A stretch of 64,000 bases of DNA from Laccaria trichodermophora (Eukaryota; Basidiomycota; Agaricomycetes; Agaricales; Hydnangiaceae). Below are positions 23,881-35,149 of the stretch, piece by piece. The notes beneath the pieces were generated by a model that was not told the origin of the DNA, ran no database searches, and saw nothing but the letters and a program-made list of their open reading frames with translations. The stretch is taken from assembly GCA_018417955.1 (NCBI GenBank), contig JACTVC010000016.1, forward strand, positions 1,116,001-1,180,000, in the 5' to 3' direction. Positions within the stretch are counted from its first letter, which is position 1; each line of letters opens with the position of its first letter. The position numbers were made by a program, and so were the translations under genes.

Positions 23881-24358
23881 TAGGTCAGGGTCCATGCAAT
23901 GGGCTTCCCTGGAGGGTAGTTACATGACCAATTACCAAAAATGGTCAAAAATGAAAGTTGTAGCCCTACACTGTAGCTTCCCAAATCTGTTTGAATTATA
24001 TTCTGAAGTGCTCCTGTTGTAGAGATATGAGGTAAAGGAATTTCAAAAGTGTCATGTTTGTTTTTTGTTTTTTGTGTTTTTCTCCATGAAAACAAAACCA
24101 AATAACATGATTTCAGTATATTCAGAAAGCTAAAAGAAAGGGCTACAATTATTGTATTGTGGGAAAAATGACCAAAAAAGGAAGGTGCATCCCCTACTAT
24201 AAGAATCAGACATAGAATACCAAGTTTACTGATAGACTACAAAAAAGTCAGACTTAGACTACACAGTTTACTGATACACTATAAAATACTACAAAAGTCA
24301 AACTCAGACTACAAAGTTTACTAATACACTACAAAAGCATGGACTTAGACTACAACAA

Positions 24359-24376
24359 AGTTAGGGTTAGGGTCAA
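24359..24376 (+). repeat. Two-copy TTAGGG telomere-like motif (mirrored at 25544-25561)
   Basis: GTTAGGGTTAGGGTC occurs in the left arm of palindrome B and its complement in the right arm. Two copies of TTAGGG are too few to call an interstitial telomere, but the motif is exact and lies inside the minisatellite block. Confidence 0.6.
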
Positions 24377-26611
24377 AAGGTTATCTTGACTACAAAGTTT
24401 GTAGTGTCTGCTTTTTGTCATTACAAAAGTTTGCAGTGTGCACTTTTTCACTAAAAAAGTTTGTAGTGTTGCACTTTTTCATTAGAAAAGTTTGTAGTGT
24501 CTGCTTTTTGAGACTACCAAAGTTTGTAGTGTCTGCTTTTTTAGACTACAAAAGTTTGTAGTGTCTGCTTTTTCATTTAGAAAAGTTTGTAGTTGACATG
24601 TAGTTTATGGTGTCCTTGGCTCTATCTATGTTATGATAATGAGGTTGAAGGATTGCCATCATATTGCCAGTGCTGCAGCATTAGTATTTGACATCATGCA
24701 CAAGTTGTCTTTCACATTAGGAATGGCCATTCTAAGCCTTTCATATTGATGCCTCCTGTCCTATCTCAAAACATAATTATAAATTCATGAGGGGATATGG
24801 CTGAAGGATTGACATGACATGACCAGTTTTTGACATCATGACCAAGTTGGCTTTCACACTGCTGCTTTCACACTGATAGCTACTGTTCTGTCCCAAACAT
24901 AGTCAACTTTGATACAGGTCTTTGAGGGCTGTAGGAGGATAGGCTGATTCATCCTTTTGGTGTCTTTAAGACAGGTCATATTGTATGCTAACCATGTATT
25001 GGGTAGATATCAACATGAATAGCCCTCTCTAGTTCGAAAGTCAACATGGGCATGATGTGAGGAACTGATGATGTGGCAATAGCAATATGTAAAGTCATGT
25101 CAATCCTTCAGCCATGTCCCCATATGATCTTACAATTATGTCTTGAGATAGGACAGTAGATATCTATATGAAAGACTTAGCATGGCCATTCCTAATGTGA
25201 AAGACAACTTGTGCATGATGTCAAATACTAATGCTGCAGCACTGGCAATATGATGGCAATCCTTCAACCTCATTATCATAACATAGATAGAGCCAAGGAC
25301 ACCATAAACTACATGTCAACTACAAACTTTTCTAAATGAAAAAGCAGACACTACAAACTTTTGTAGTCTAAAAAAGCAGACACTACAAACTTTGGTAGTC
25401 TCAAAAAGCAGACACTACAAACTTTTCTAATGAAAAAGTGCAACACTACAAACTTTTTTAGTGAAAAAGTGCACACTGCAAACTTTTGTAATGACAAAAA
25501 GCAGACACTACAAACTTTGTAGTCAAGATAACCTTTTGACCCTAACCCTAACTTTGTTGTAGTCTAAGTCCATGCTTTTGTAGTGTATTAGTAAACTTTG
25601 TAGTCTGAGTTTGACTTTTGTAGTATTTTATAGTGTATCAGTAAACTGTGTAGTCTAAGTCTGACTTTTTTGTAGTCTATCAGTAAACTTGGTATTCTAT
25701 GTCTGATTCTTATAGTAGGGGATGCACCTTCCTTTTTTGGTCATTTTTCCCACAATACAATAATTGTAGCCCTTTCTTTTAGCTTTCTGAATATACTGAA
25801 ATCATGTTATTTGGTTTTGTTTTCATGGAGAAAAACACAAAAAACAAAAAACAAACATGACACTTTTGAAATTCCTTTACCTCATATCTCTACAACAGGA
25901 GCACTTCAGAATATAATTCAAACAGATTTGGGAAGCTACAGTGTAGGGCTACAACTTTCATTTTTGACCATTTTTGGTAATTGGTCATGTAACTACCCTC
26001 CAGGGAAGCCCATTGCATGGACCCTGACCTATGGGATACATTTGAAAAATTGCAATGAAATGCACCAGGTATTCATTGAAAAATCGCAATGAAATACCCA
26101 GGGTATCTATTGAAAAATTGCAATGAAATGTGCCAGGTATTCATTGAAAAATCACAATGAAATACCCAGGATATCTATTGAAAAATCACAATGAAATGCG
26201 CCAGGTATTCATTGAAAAATCACAATGAAATACCCAGGGATAGATTTGAAAAATCACAATGAAATACCAAGGGTATTAATTGAAAAATCACAATGAAATG
26301 CACCAGGTATCCATTTGAAAAATTGCAATGAAATACCCAGGGATACATTTGAAAAATCACAATGAAATACCAAGGGTATCAATTGAAAAATCACAATGAA
26401 ATGTGCCAGGTATCCATTTGAAATTTTCCAATGAAATACCCAGGGTATCTATTGAAAAATCACAATGAAATACCCAGGCTTACATTTGAAATGCCTTTCA
26501 AAAAATCCTAAGCATTATAGATATGGCCTCCAGGCTTAAGTCTAAGTTATAGAAATGACCCTCTAGGCTTAAGTCTAGGTTATAGATAAAAGTGGTAGCC
26601 ACCAGTCATCC

Positions 26612-27100
26612 TTGGCTTTGCGCATTTCCAACAGATCGGTCCCCTCCTCAGCTTCTCCATGTCCTGAGAACTCCCACCCCTCTCTAATGTCCAGAATAAC
26701 TGGCGACTTGGCAGATAGGTTGAGTGACCCCAGCGCACCAAACCCATTGTCTTCTCAATTAATGGATCCACTGCACCTTTCACTAGCTGGCCAGCTGGGA
26801 GGTAATGACCCGATGGAGGTGGATTCTCCCTCACTCATGGACCCCAGGGAGTTCGAGGCAGCGCATCTTGCGGCCATTAGTGATATGATGGCCACGGCTG
26901 GACCTCTTGTCTTGGATCCAGTGCAATACGACTATCCAAATACTCTGCACAGTGATTATGAGGATGGGGAAATTGATGACCAGATGGAGGACATCATCAA
27001 GTACAAAAGGACTAAGAGGGGCAAACGTGTGGGCCGACAGATTCAGAATATATGGAAATGGGATGATGAACAACACAGACACAGACAAGGGTGCTCTTAA
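26612..27100 (+). pseudogene. Putative 3'-terminal retroelement reading frame, truncated
   Basis: A 162-residue open frame that starts abruptly beside palindrome B and ends just before a polypurine tract and an LTR. The N-terminal half is Ser/Pro/Leu-rich (DLADRLSDPSAPN). The C-terminal half is acidic then basic (DYEDGEIDDQMED followed by KRTKRGKRVGRQ). No named domain was recognised. Its place immediately upstream of GGGGGGGCTTTGTAAC suggests that it is the last coding part of an LTR element; the true start has been lost. Confidence 0.45.
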
Positions 27101-27145
27101 ACTTCTTGGGACTTAGCTAGATGCTCCAATCTCATGGGGGGGCTT

Positions 27146-27557
27146 TGTAACGGTGGTTAGATGTCCTAGGCCTTCTACATGACATCATAGCATAAGTTTA
27201 CCATTGTTTGTCTTTTGTTGTATATAGTTGTGTATTGTAAATAGCGAACTTCACTTGAAAACCACTACTATATACTATGTGGATCAGGTCACACTTACAA
27301 CTCACAGTTGGGCAGCCTAATGCCTCCCCTCTGGGATACAAGAGTCCTGCATCAGGACCGCGCTCCTGTTCCTGGGTCACCGGAACAATCCCACATGAAA
27401 GCGAACTGCGCTTCCATGCTTTCTGCTCTCTCCAGAGTACCCAACATCTTCTCTGCTGCCATCTTGTGTGCAAGACGTCATCAAGAAGTCATGGATCACT
27501 GTATGGTTTCACAGATATACAAAGCACTACATGTAGTGCACACAAGTATTAGTTACC
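27146..27557 (+). mobile_element. LTR, second copy of a TGTAAC family
   Basis: Starts TGTAACGGTGG after a polypurine tract, as the LTR at 14570 does. Both have a similar AT-rich core promoter followed by GGATCAGG or CAGGATCAG (27261-27287 here). The right boundary is uncertain: GTTACC at 27552-27557 would be the complement of TGTAAC with one mismatch. A gag-like frame follows on the right and a 3'-type frame precedes it, so this could be a solo or shared LTR between two element bodies. Confidence 0.5.
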
Positions 27558-27599
27558 TCACCTCACTAACACTGAGCCCCCCAACCATACAAAAAGACC

Positions 27600-28170
27600 A
27601 TAGTTGATGGTGCCTGCTGATGAGCCCATGGATCAGTTGACCCCATTGAAGATGAACTGGCCATCAAGACTCTCTTAGGACTGGTACTGTGCATCAGCCA
27701 AGAAGTGTACCCCATGAATTGACATAGCTAAAATGCCTTGGATCCTGGGTCAACTGGTCTCTTCATGGATTGGGCTCAACATGTGTCATGGGTCAGCTGA
27801 AGAGCTTTGAATCCCATGCATCATGGATCAGCCCATCCAGTTGACAACGTTGTGCCTGAGGAAGGAGTGCACCTGGGTAAAAAATTCATGAAACTTGTTA
27901 TTCTTTGCTGACTTCGTTTATAGAATTGGGCTCTGTCGATTTTATGCAACAAAGCTTTATACCCCCACCTGTCAAGCGGACTGAGGTCACTTCCAGGCTA
28001 GAAGGTTCACATTCAGTATCTCGTTCTTGGCAGGTCAGCCCACCAGATCCCAAGGAGGTTCATTGTAAGTTTGAAGTTCTTTTCTCATTTCCCCTGATTC
28101 TCAACTTGGAAACTAAGTTGACTTGGCACTCTATCAGAAGAGGATTGACTTTAGGTCCTTGAGCCCCACA
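27600..28170 (+). other. Leader-like stretch without a supported gene
   Basis: Contains repeated GATCAGTTGACCC and GATCAGC words and no convincing frame. Its position between an LTR and a gag-like frame suits an untranslated leader. Confidence 0.35.
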
Positions 28171-28182
28171 CTGAACTTTGAC

Positions 28183-29196
28183 ATGCAGACGATGCAGTAG
28201 GAGATCAGAAGACTTGCTCACAGCCAAGCCGACCTCCTGCAGAAACTCCGAGACCAACAGGCGCAAGTCAGTGACATGGAGTCGTCTACCTCTAGCATGT
28301 GGGAGTATTTGGCATTTGTGGTCTGAAAACAAGATATTGATGCAAGTGCCCTTCTCCCCCCAGCGGTCGACTCACCTGTGACCCTTTCACAATGTCTTTT
28401 GGCACTCAAAGAGATTACCCAATTTATTCAAGATCAAGATATGGCTAGCCATCCTCTCACAGAGAAAATTGCAAGTCTGGAATCCACCGTTTGGTTTCAG
28501 GAAGAAAAGATCACTGGAGGGGCTCGCTGGATGGACCATATTGAAGAGTCTGCCCACATGCATTGGAAGGAAACACAAGAAGATTTGCAGTCCATCCAGA
28601 GTGATCACCAGAGACTGGAAGCCGAGGTAAGGGAAGCTGTCAAGACACTGGAGAACAAGTGGGAGACTACACCAGCTGCGTTACAAGAGTGTCTCACCCA
28701 AGCCTTTGAAAAACTTGCAAGCCACATCGAAACTGCTGAGCTAACACTCCATGACCTCACCAAATCAGTCACCATGGTTTCGGAGCTCAACCTGCAGCTC
28801 AGTGCCTGCCAATCAAGTCTGGAATCACTCATTATCCAGTTCCTCAGCAATAAGGAGAAGAAGCATGCTGGCATCAATACTGATCGCTTAGTCTCACCCA
28901 ACCGCAGTCAGAAAACCCAGCAGGCAAAAGTCTCCCTGACCCCAGGTGTCGTTCTGCCAAGCTCAGTTCCAATTGATCACACACAAGTCTCTCCCACCCC
29001 AGCCGTCATTCTGCCTTCAACCATTCAGGCTCCAGCATCTGAGAGCCCAGCAGTCCTTCTGTTGGTGCCAAAGCCAGTTCCTCCAACCTGGGGAAGTTCA
29101 CCTGGTCCTTACATTGGGGGTAATAGGAAGTCACCTCGACTACAGAAACTTGAAGCCCAACAAACCCCCATGCAAAGTAAGTCCTCTACTTTGTGA
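28183..29196 (+). pseudogene. Coiled-coil gag-like protein, two nonsense breaks
   Basis: A single frame of about 337 codons can be followed from MQTMQ (28183) to the stop at 29194-29196. It is broken only by TAG at 28198 and TGA at 28324. The first two thirds are helical and rich in Gln, Glu, Leu and Lys with heptad-like spacing (AHSQADLLQKLRDQQAQVSD, then DHQRLEAEVREAVKTLENKW). The last third is Pro/Ser-rich with a repeated VSxTPxVxLPSS motif and ends in a basic SPRLQKL segment. This layout, and the LTR upstream, suggest a retroelement gag without a visible zinc knuckle. A passenger or host gene is possible. TAG from CAG and TGA from CGA both need one C-to-T change. Confidence 0.55.
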
Positions 29197-29455
29197 GGAT
29201 TCAAAAATCTGACTGCCACCAAGTTTCAAACAATGACCAAGCTCCTAATGATGACCCAACACCTACTTAATAGTTAGTAGGTAGTATACATGTACATTTC
29301 TTGGACAATCTTCAATTTTTTTTTGGGGCTTATTTACAGCTGTTTGCAAAAATGATGTCAGTAAGCCAAAAATAGAATTACATTACGTTGTAAAAGAACT
29401 TAGAAAATTTTGATCACTTTGAGCTCTTCCATCCATCCTGTCTCCATCGTTCAAC

Positions 29456-30526
29456 ATGGTTTACTGCAAGATATCTGCAGACGTGAAACTGGCGGCTATG
29501 AGGCTATATGAGCAGAACATCTTGACTCTCAATCAAATTCTTGACTGTGTCAGCTTCTCTGAACGAACCTTCTGGCGGGTCTGGAAAATCTATGGCGATA
29601 CTGGCGATGTCGAGCCTCCCACCTGCACTACTTGAGGACGGCCAAGGAAACTGCACTTCGATGATATCACATACTTGTTGGCTCTTGTCCGCCAGCATCC
29701 TGAGTGGTTCCTTGACGAGCTTCTCAATCTTCTCAAAAGCAACAGGTTCATTTCCGTGCACTACACCATCATTCATCGGGAATTAGAGCATGTGGGAATC
29801 TTGGTGAAAAAGTTGCAGATCATTGCCAAGGAGCGTGACAAGGATTTATGAGCTGATTTCATTCATCAAATGGGCCAGTATAGCGCTGAAGAACTTGGAT
29901 TTCTTGACGAATTCTTGAAAGACGAAAGAACTAGCCAGCACCGTCGTGGTCAAGCAAAGAAGGGCAAACGAGCTGTTATGAGGGGTGTTTTTGTCCATGG
30001 ACGAAGGGTATCTGGTGAGGGCCTGTTGATGCTTGATGGAATCATCGCAAGCACAGTTGTTGAAGGCTCAATGACATGGGAGAAGTACCTTTACTTCCTT
30101 GAGCACAGCGTTGTGGGTTCTTCCTCCGTTGGGTGCTTCAAGTCTATCTGACACCATTGTTTCATTAGATGCCACTTACGTCGCCCTATCCTGGGCCGCT
30201 CAGTGTTCTTGTCATGGACAACACACACATACATCACAGATCAGAGATATTAGAGCTTGCTGATAGGTTTGGTAAGTTTATTCAATCTTCGTTACTACTC
30301 TACCAAGGACCAATATGTTGCAGGTGTACAAATCATTTTCTTGCCACCTTATTCCCCCAATTTTAATCCAATTGAAGAAGCTTTTTCAAAAATCAAGGCT
30401 TGGATTCGCTGTAACTACAATCTTTTCCCACCTGGTGATGGATTTTTGTTTGATGTGAAGGTTGCCATGGATGTAATAACACCTGATGACACAGAAGGGT
30501 ACTTTTTCCATGTGGGATACCTCTAA
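29456..30526 (+). pseudogene. Tc1/mariner (DDE_3-type) transposase, two TGA breaks
   Basis: The protein would cut and paste the surrounding element. The N-terminus is a helix-turn-helix (ISADVKLAAMRLYEQN, then LNQILDCVSFSERTFWRVWK). A GRPRKL motif and a second helical domain follow. The DDE core has GVFVHGRRVSGEGLL, LVMDNTHIHHRSEI with the second catalytic Asp, and FLPPYSPNFNPIEEAFSKIK with the last acidic residue. Two introns are visible: 30113-30168 (ending TTCATTAG before ATGCCACTT) and 30272-30323 (joining DRFG to VQIIF). TGA codons at 29633 and 29849 lie at positions where CGA would restore a normal Arg. The start at 29456 is the first Met before the helix-turn-helix. Length is close to the 330-350 residues usual for the family. 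Confidence 0.93.
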
Positions 30527-30620
30527 ATTGACTTTGTTTTGTATGAATACACATGTGGTCAGCAAGAGTGTAGTAGTACAGGAATTACAGTATCAATTTG
30601 CAACATTACGAAGTCCAGGA

Positions 30621-32366
30621 TCAGGGAGTGCAAGGAGTTGACCACATAGTGATTGCATGCTTGAGCTGGGCGATCTCACCCACTTTCAAACCTGCATCAG
30701 ACTTGAGATCCTTCCATTCTGCATACTGAAAGGTGTGAGATCTGCAATATCCATTTTCATCAAGCTTTTTCCAAATGCTATCAGTCAAATGGTATGTCTT
30801 GCAAAAATTATCGAGAGAGAGCTCTGGGCCAGGAAGACGGTCAATGGGAATAAGCATATCCGAGGTGACGAGGGGTTGAGATGCCAAAGGCGCAAAAGGT
30901 TGGATGGGAGTAGCTGGTAACGGGGCAGCAGCTGCAGCTGGAATAGGTGTGGGCAGGATGGCAGAAGGCCGAAACAGTTGGACAACCTCGCTAGGGATAT
31001 TGAAATTGAAAACAGGTGCAGAGCCGTTGTTACTGGTTTGTCGTTGACGTCGCTGGAGAAGTGGGCTGAGTTGGCTGAGTTGGTTATTCGAAACACTGTC
31101 GAAGTTGGGATGGTTAGGTGGTGTCTCCAATGTCGTGATAGTCAGACCCTTCAGCTAGAAATTTTGGATGTAAGTATGTATATTACTCTTGTTACCAACA
31201 CAAATTCAACAGACCATGGCTGCGCCCCAGGTATCGAAGTGTTTATGTCCGAGAGGGAAGTGGGAGGAGTCGACAGGGTTGACGAAACAATGCTCGCTTG
31301 TACACCCAGGCTTTTTGTTACATGCCCATCTTTCATGCAGGGACCTGATGTTGTCGTTATGTGGAATGTTTGCGGTACCAATATCAGAATTCTTGGGAGG
31401 CTTGAAAAGGGTATGTAAGCCAAGTACGAAGAGTATATGTGTCAAGATGACACACCTTAGATTTTCGTGCTTTTTTGGCCTTAGGTTCGTCTTCTGAATC
31501 CTCTGTGTCACCACCTTCAGGCTGGTTCTCTTTACCCCGTTTCTAGATGTAGAGCATGGTAAGTAACAAATACTGAGCATATATTCACTGACATATCTTG
31601 GACGAAGCCATTTGCTGTAGCTCCTGGACATAGATGGTGCAGACAAGATCCCTGGTTCTCGCCACACGGCCCAACATATCAAGATACTCTTCATCATTGG
31701 ATATCGGCATCGGAGCGATGGAGATGCATGCCACAGTGAAGTTGACTTCATAATTTGTGAAGTCAAGTGTATCAGGAGTGAGAATCTTGTCGATGCAAAT
31801 GAGAAGCTGGGCTTTCCAAGTATCGAACAGCTCATCGGTATCTAGCTTCATGAAGGTGTTCTTTCCAGTTCACTTCTTCAAATCCTTCATGCGTTCCTTT
31901 GCTGGGAAGATGGCGAGGTTGTAGGTGACAGTGTTGACCATATTTGCTGATTCTATTCCATTCTGCTCAGTTACTGAGGCTGTATTGTGAGGCTTGAGGT
32001 TGAGTCATGAAAAGAAAGTATAACGCACCATTCTTGGCTGGTGCTTTTGTTCTTGCGCTCTGCCCCATGGTCTTTGTGACTGCTTTCCTCTTTCCTTTCC
32101 CTTTCTCCTTTGATTTGCTGGTGCCATCCAGAATACGGTCAAAATAGGCTTCCTCAAACGTTCTACAAGTGGGAATATATAGCAAAAAGGCAGATGATCA
32201 AAATTATGAAAAAGAAACAAGTGGAAATTGACCTTGGGTCTGTATCGTTGCTGTCTGATCCCATCTTATCATCGCTACCATGGGTGGAATCTTCAGGTTC
32301 TGAATCATCGTCCAGCTCAGAATCAATAATTTCCGCACTGGTAGGGGCCTTCTTTCGACAGGTCAT
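30621..32366 (-). pseudogene. Convergent partner gene in the Tc1/mariner element, unknown function
   Basis: I can trace about seven exons on the minus strand. They are an acidic start (MTCRKKAPTSAEIIDSELDD); a basic exon (RTFEEAYFDRILDG to KGKGKRKAV); an ordered exon (TYNLAIFPAKERMKDLKK, then ELFDTWKAQLLICIDKILT); and a charged nuclear-localisation-like exon (EPKAKKARKSK). The next is a Cys/His exon (ERWACNKKPGCTSEHCFVNP, HFPLGHKHFDTWGAAM). The last exon has a Pro/Ala linker and a C-terminal helical domain (LSLDNFCKTYHLTDSIWKKL, DLKSDAGLKVGEIAQL) that looks like a SAM-type fold. The Cys/His segment resembles a family I recall as common in Agaricomycete repeats. One in-frame TGA (31870) breaks it. 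It lies tail-to-tail with the transposase inside the same terminal repeats. The function is unknown. Confidence 0.65.
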
Positions 32367-32623
32367 GTCGAGGATTCAATGGAGGTGTTAGAAAACAAGA
32401 AGTGACTGGTCACACGGTGAAATCAATCAAAATTTTCCAAGTTCTTTTACAACGTAATGTAATTCTATGTTTGACTTACTGACATCATTTTTGCAAACTG
32501 CTGTAATATGAAGTCCTATGGACATAATGAAAGCAGTAAGGCCTTGGCTTCTTTCATGACTGCAGAGAAAAGCGAGGGATCTTGGAGCAACTTTGTTTGA
32601 TGGAGACCAGCACAGTAGCAGCT

Positions 32624-33006
32624 TGGCATTTATTTTAGGCAGCCAAGTACAGTTGTTCAAGCCAGATCCATTCCAACATGGGTATGTTTACAAGAAACAG
32701 TCAGTATAAACTGGGTAGGGATTTCAAACTGGGGGTGTGCATAATATATCTCTGAGCATTGTCAATGTATTGGCAGGACTGTGCTCAGCTTCTTTCACAA
32801 CCCAGTAAATGGCATTTATTTTAGCCAAGTACAGTTGTTTGAGCCAGATCCATTTCAACATGGGTGTTTACAAGAAATGGTCAGTATAAACTTGGTAGGG
32901 ATTTCGAACCAGGGGTGTGTATAATATATCTCAGCCTTGTCAAATGTATTGACAGTAACTGAACATCACCATGCTCGGCTTCTTGGGAGGTCATGGACCC
33001 AGTAAA
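32624..33006 (+). repeat. Tandem duplication of a 190-bp segment
   Basis: Segments 32624-32811 and 32812-33006 are direct copies sharing GGCATTTATTTTAG, CAAGTACAGTTGTT and GGTAGGGATTTC, with small indels. No reading frame is supported. The sequence right of the Tc1/mariner element (32504-32623) holds nothing else. Confidence 0.85.
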
Positions 33007-33054
33007 CTGCATGACCCAAGACTGGACCATGACCAGCAAAGAAAAGCCAAGGTA

Positions 33055-33733
33055 CAGTGACTAGGCAAAAGTCTTGCACCACACAAATAATTCTATATCC
33101 TCTCCAAGTTCAAGGGAATAGTTACGATATATATATGGTAATATACAGATATCCTATATACATCTTTGACATGAATATGAGATCTGGATCTCATGCCCTG
33201 CTCCATGTAGGAAAAAGTGAAAAAACCAGGGTTTTAAGAGTTTTACAGATACTTCATGTGAGGGTCTGAAAAAATGTGAAGAATTACATACTTGCTAACC
33301 CAAGTATACAGCACTTTGAATCATATTAATTGGATTGGTGGTTGCTGAGATATAGGTGTAAGAAAAGGGCTTGTTTTGGTCAAATAGTCTATATTTCACC
33401 ACATTTGACCAAAATAAGCCGTTTTCTTACACCTATATCTCAACAACCGCTAATCCAATTAATATGATTCAAAGTGCTGTATACTTGGGTTAGCAAGTAC
33501 TTAATTCTTCACATTTTTTCAGACCCTCACATGAAGTATCTGTAAAACTCTCAAAACCCTGGTTTTTTCACTTTTTCCTACATGGAGCAGGGCATGAGAT
33601 CCAGATCTCATATTCATGTCAAAGATGTATATAGAATATCTGTATATTACCATATATATATGGTAACTATTCCCTTGAACTTGGAGAGGATATAGAATTA
33701 TTTGTGTGGTGCAAGACTTTTGCCTGGTCACTG
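33055..33733. mobile_element. Hairpin MITE of Tc1/mariner type, 0.68 kb
   Basis: The whole segment is one inverted repeat with arms of about 335 bp meeting near 33394 at a minimal loop. The ends read CAGTGACTAGGCAAAAGTC and its complement, and both are flanked by TA. A TA target and the GCAAAAGT-type tip suit Tc1/mariner. There is no coding capacity; identical short frames on opposite strands come from the symmetry. The arms differ at only a few positions. Confidence 0.88.
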
Positions 33734-33735
33734 TA

Positions 33736-33880
33736 ACTTGGCAAATAAAAATGAAACGGCCATACTCCATGGCTGGTGGCCCAATCTCCTGGCCCTTTCC
33801 TGTGTCAGTGCTGGTACCAACCTCAGTCTCAGTGCTCTTGAAAATCACCGATGTGTATGGTGTGGGTGGTTAAACAATGA
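33736..33880 (-). pseudogene. Short coding-like remnant between two inverted repeats
   Basis: The minus frame reads KSTETEVGTSTDTGKGQEIG, which resembles the segment DTEVGAIPKAIKDMGQ of the split gene at 38541-39122, at the far side of the adjacent palindrome. It may be a diverged second copy or a leftover of the same gene. The stretch is too short to decide. Confidence 0.3.
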
Positions 33881-35149
33881 CAGTGGAGTGCAAAAAGAAT
33901 GGACCATGGGTGATTTTCTGGTTCTTTCTGAATACATATTGTGGTCTAAATGTAGTTGTGTATTCTTTTACATTATGTAGTTGTATTGCACTTCCCTTGG
34001 TATGGACTAAATCAGGTGAAAGCTGGGGCTGTGATGAGGCTTTTGTTTTGATGGCCATTTTCAGCACCTGAAAAAAAAAATATGCGCTAACTGGACAATA
34101 AGCCAAAAGGTACCTCTGGTTAGCCTGAATGAGCGCAACAAAGAATCAGTTGAAAATACTGAGCAGTTATGCCTGTAGAGCCTGTAGAAAATGGTCATTT
34201 TGTGCTATTTTCACTTCAGTCACCCATTTTTGGGTACCTATGAGGTACATCAATTCCTTGATTTAGGGTACCTTGGGGGTACCCATTCCGGGGTGGTATA
34301 TGAGCTCCATACCAATACCATGGTACCATGGAATGGAAAACCTATACCATACCCCACTCATACCAATACCATGTTACCATACCATACCAATACCATGTCA
34401 CCATACCATACCAGATGGTATGATGTCACTTCATACCATCATACCAAAGCTGACATAGGGTGTCTGGGGTCCTTTTCCAAAATATATAAATTATTTCTGC
34501 AGGCTGCAATACTGGTCCATTGGGTGCCATTTTTTGTGGGGTGGTTCTCCAGGTTTTTCCTGAGATATTAGGCTACAAATTGAGGCCAGATAGTCCAAAC
34601 CATCTATTGAAAATGAGTTTAAATAGGCTTTATCCCAGCTTTCCCATGCATCCAAAGCCATTTAATGATACATATCTTTCCCAATCCTTTCTATTAAAAC
34701 AATATTCATCCAAATCAAACAAAACCACATCTATTGTGATGAAGTGGTCATAGAGAAGAAAAGAAAAGTGAAAAGGCTTTCAGGTTTTTGCTAAGATTTC
34801 CAATTCCAAGTGGAGGCCAGATAGTGAACTCCAACCTTTAAAAATCAGTTCAATTGAGGGTTTTTTCATTCCTGAAAAGCCATTAATATGAATGCTTTCA
34901 ATAATAGGTTAAATATATTTTGCCCAGTAGGGCCAATCAGACAGTCCTGCCTACTTACATAGCATACACATATAGTATGGCCAACAACACCATCATATAA
35001 TCTCAATTTTCTTAAACACTACATATGTTGGAATCAAGTATTGTTGTCCTGAGTGTTTTGCCAAAGTCTTCTTTGTCATATTAGTTGGTCCAATTTATTG
35101 AAGCTAAGTGAATCTGTCCAATCCAAAGTCTTGTCAGAGTCTCCATTAT

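Larger units (their letters stand above)
22969..26538. mobile_element. Large palindromic element B, 3.57 kb
   Basis: The ends mirror each other (TAAGCCTGGAGGCCATATC at left, its complement ending CCAGGCTTA at right). From outside in, each arm has the same four blocks: an ATTTCATTGCGATTTTTCAA minisatellite (about 860 bp left, 450 bp right); a unique module of about 330 bp (CCCATAGGTCAGGGTCCATG to AAATGACCAAAAAAGGAAGG); a TTTGTAGTGTCTGCTTTTT minisatellite; and a central block with TTGAAGGATTGCCATC. The turning point is near 24,960. The identical 93-residue frames on opposite strands in the unique modules (23820-24101 and 25811-26092) reflect symmetry, not genes. No transposase is present. Confidence 0.9.
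29337..32503. mobile_element. Tc1/mariner element with a second gene, 3.17 kb
   Basis: The ends read CAGCTGTTTGCAAAAATGAT (left) and its near-perfect complement (right, ending TTTTTGCAAACTGCTG). The inverted repeat extends about 75 bp. Both sides are flanked by TA (29335-29336 and 32504-32505), the target site of this superfamily. Inside are a transposase gene on the plus strand (29456-30526) and a convergent multi-exon gene on the minus strand (30621-32366). Both are damaged by nonsense codons, but their exons are still alignable. Confidence 0.92.

Noticed and set aside
24359..24376. Interstitial telomere array
   Set aside because: Only two TTAGGG copies are present; kept as a minor note and not called as telomeric sequence.
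23820..26092. Identical 93-residue frames on opposite strands (VLFSWRKTQKTKNKHD...)
   Set aside because: They are the same unique module present in both arms of palindrome B; no codon-level constraint or known domain is visible.
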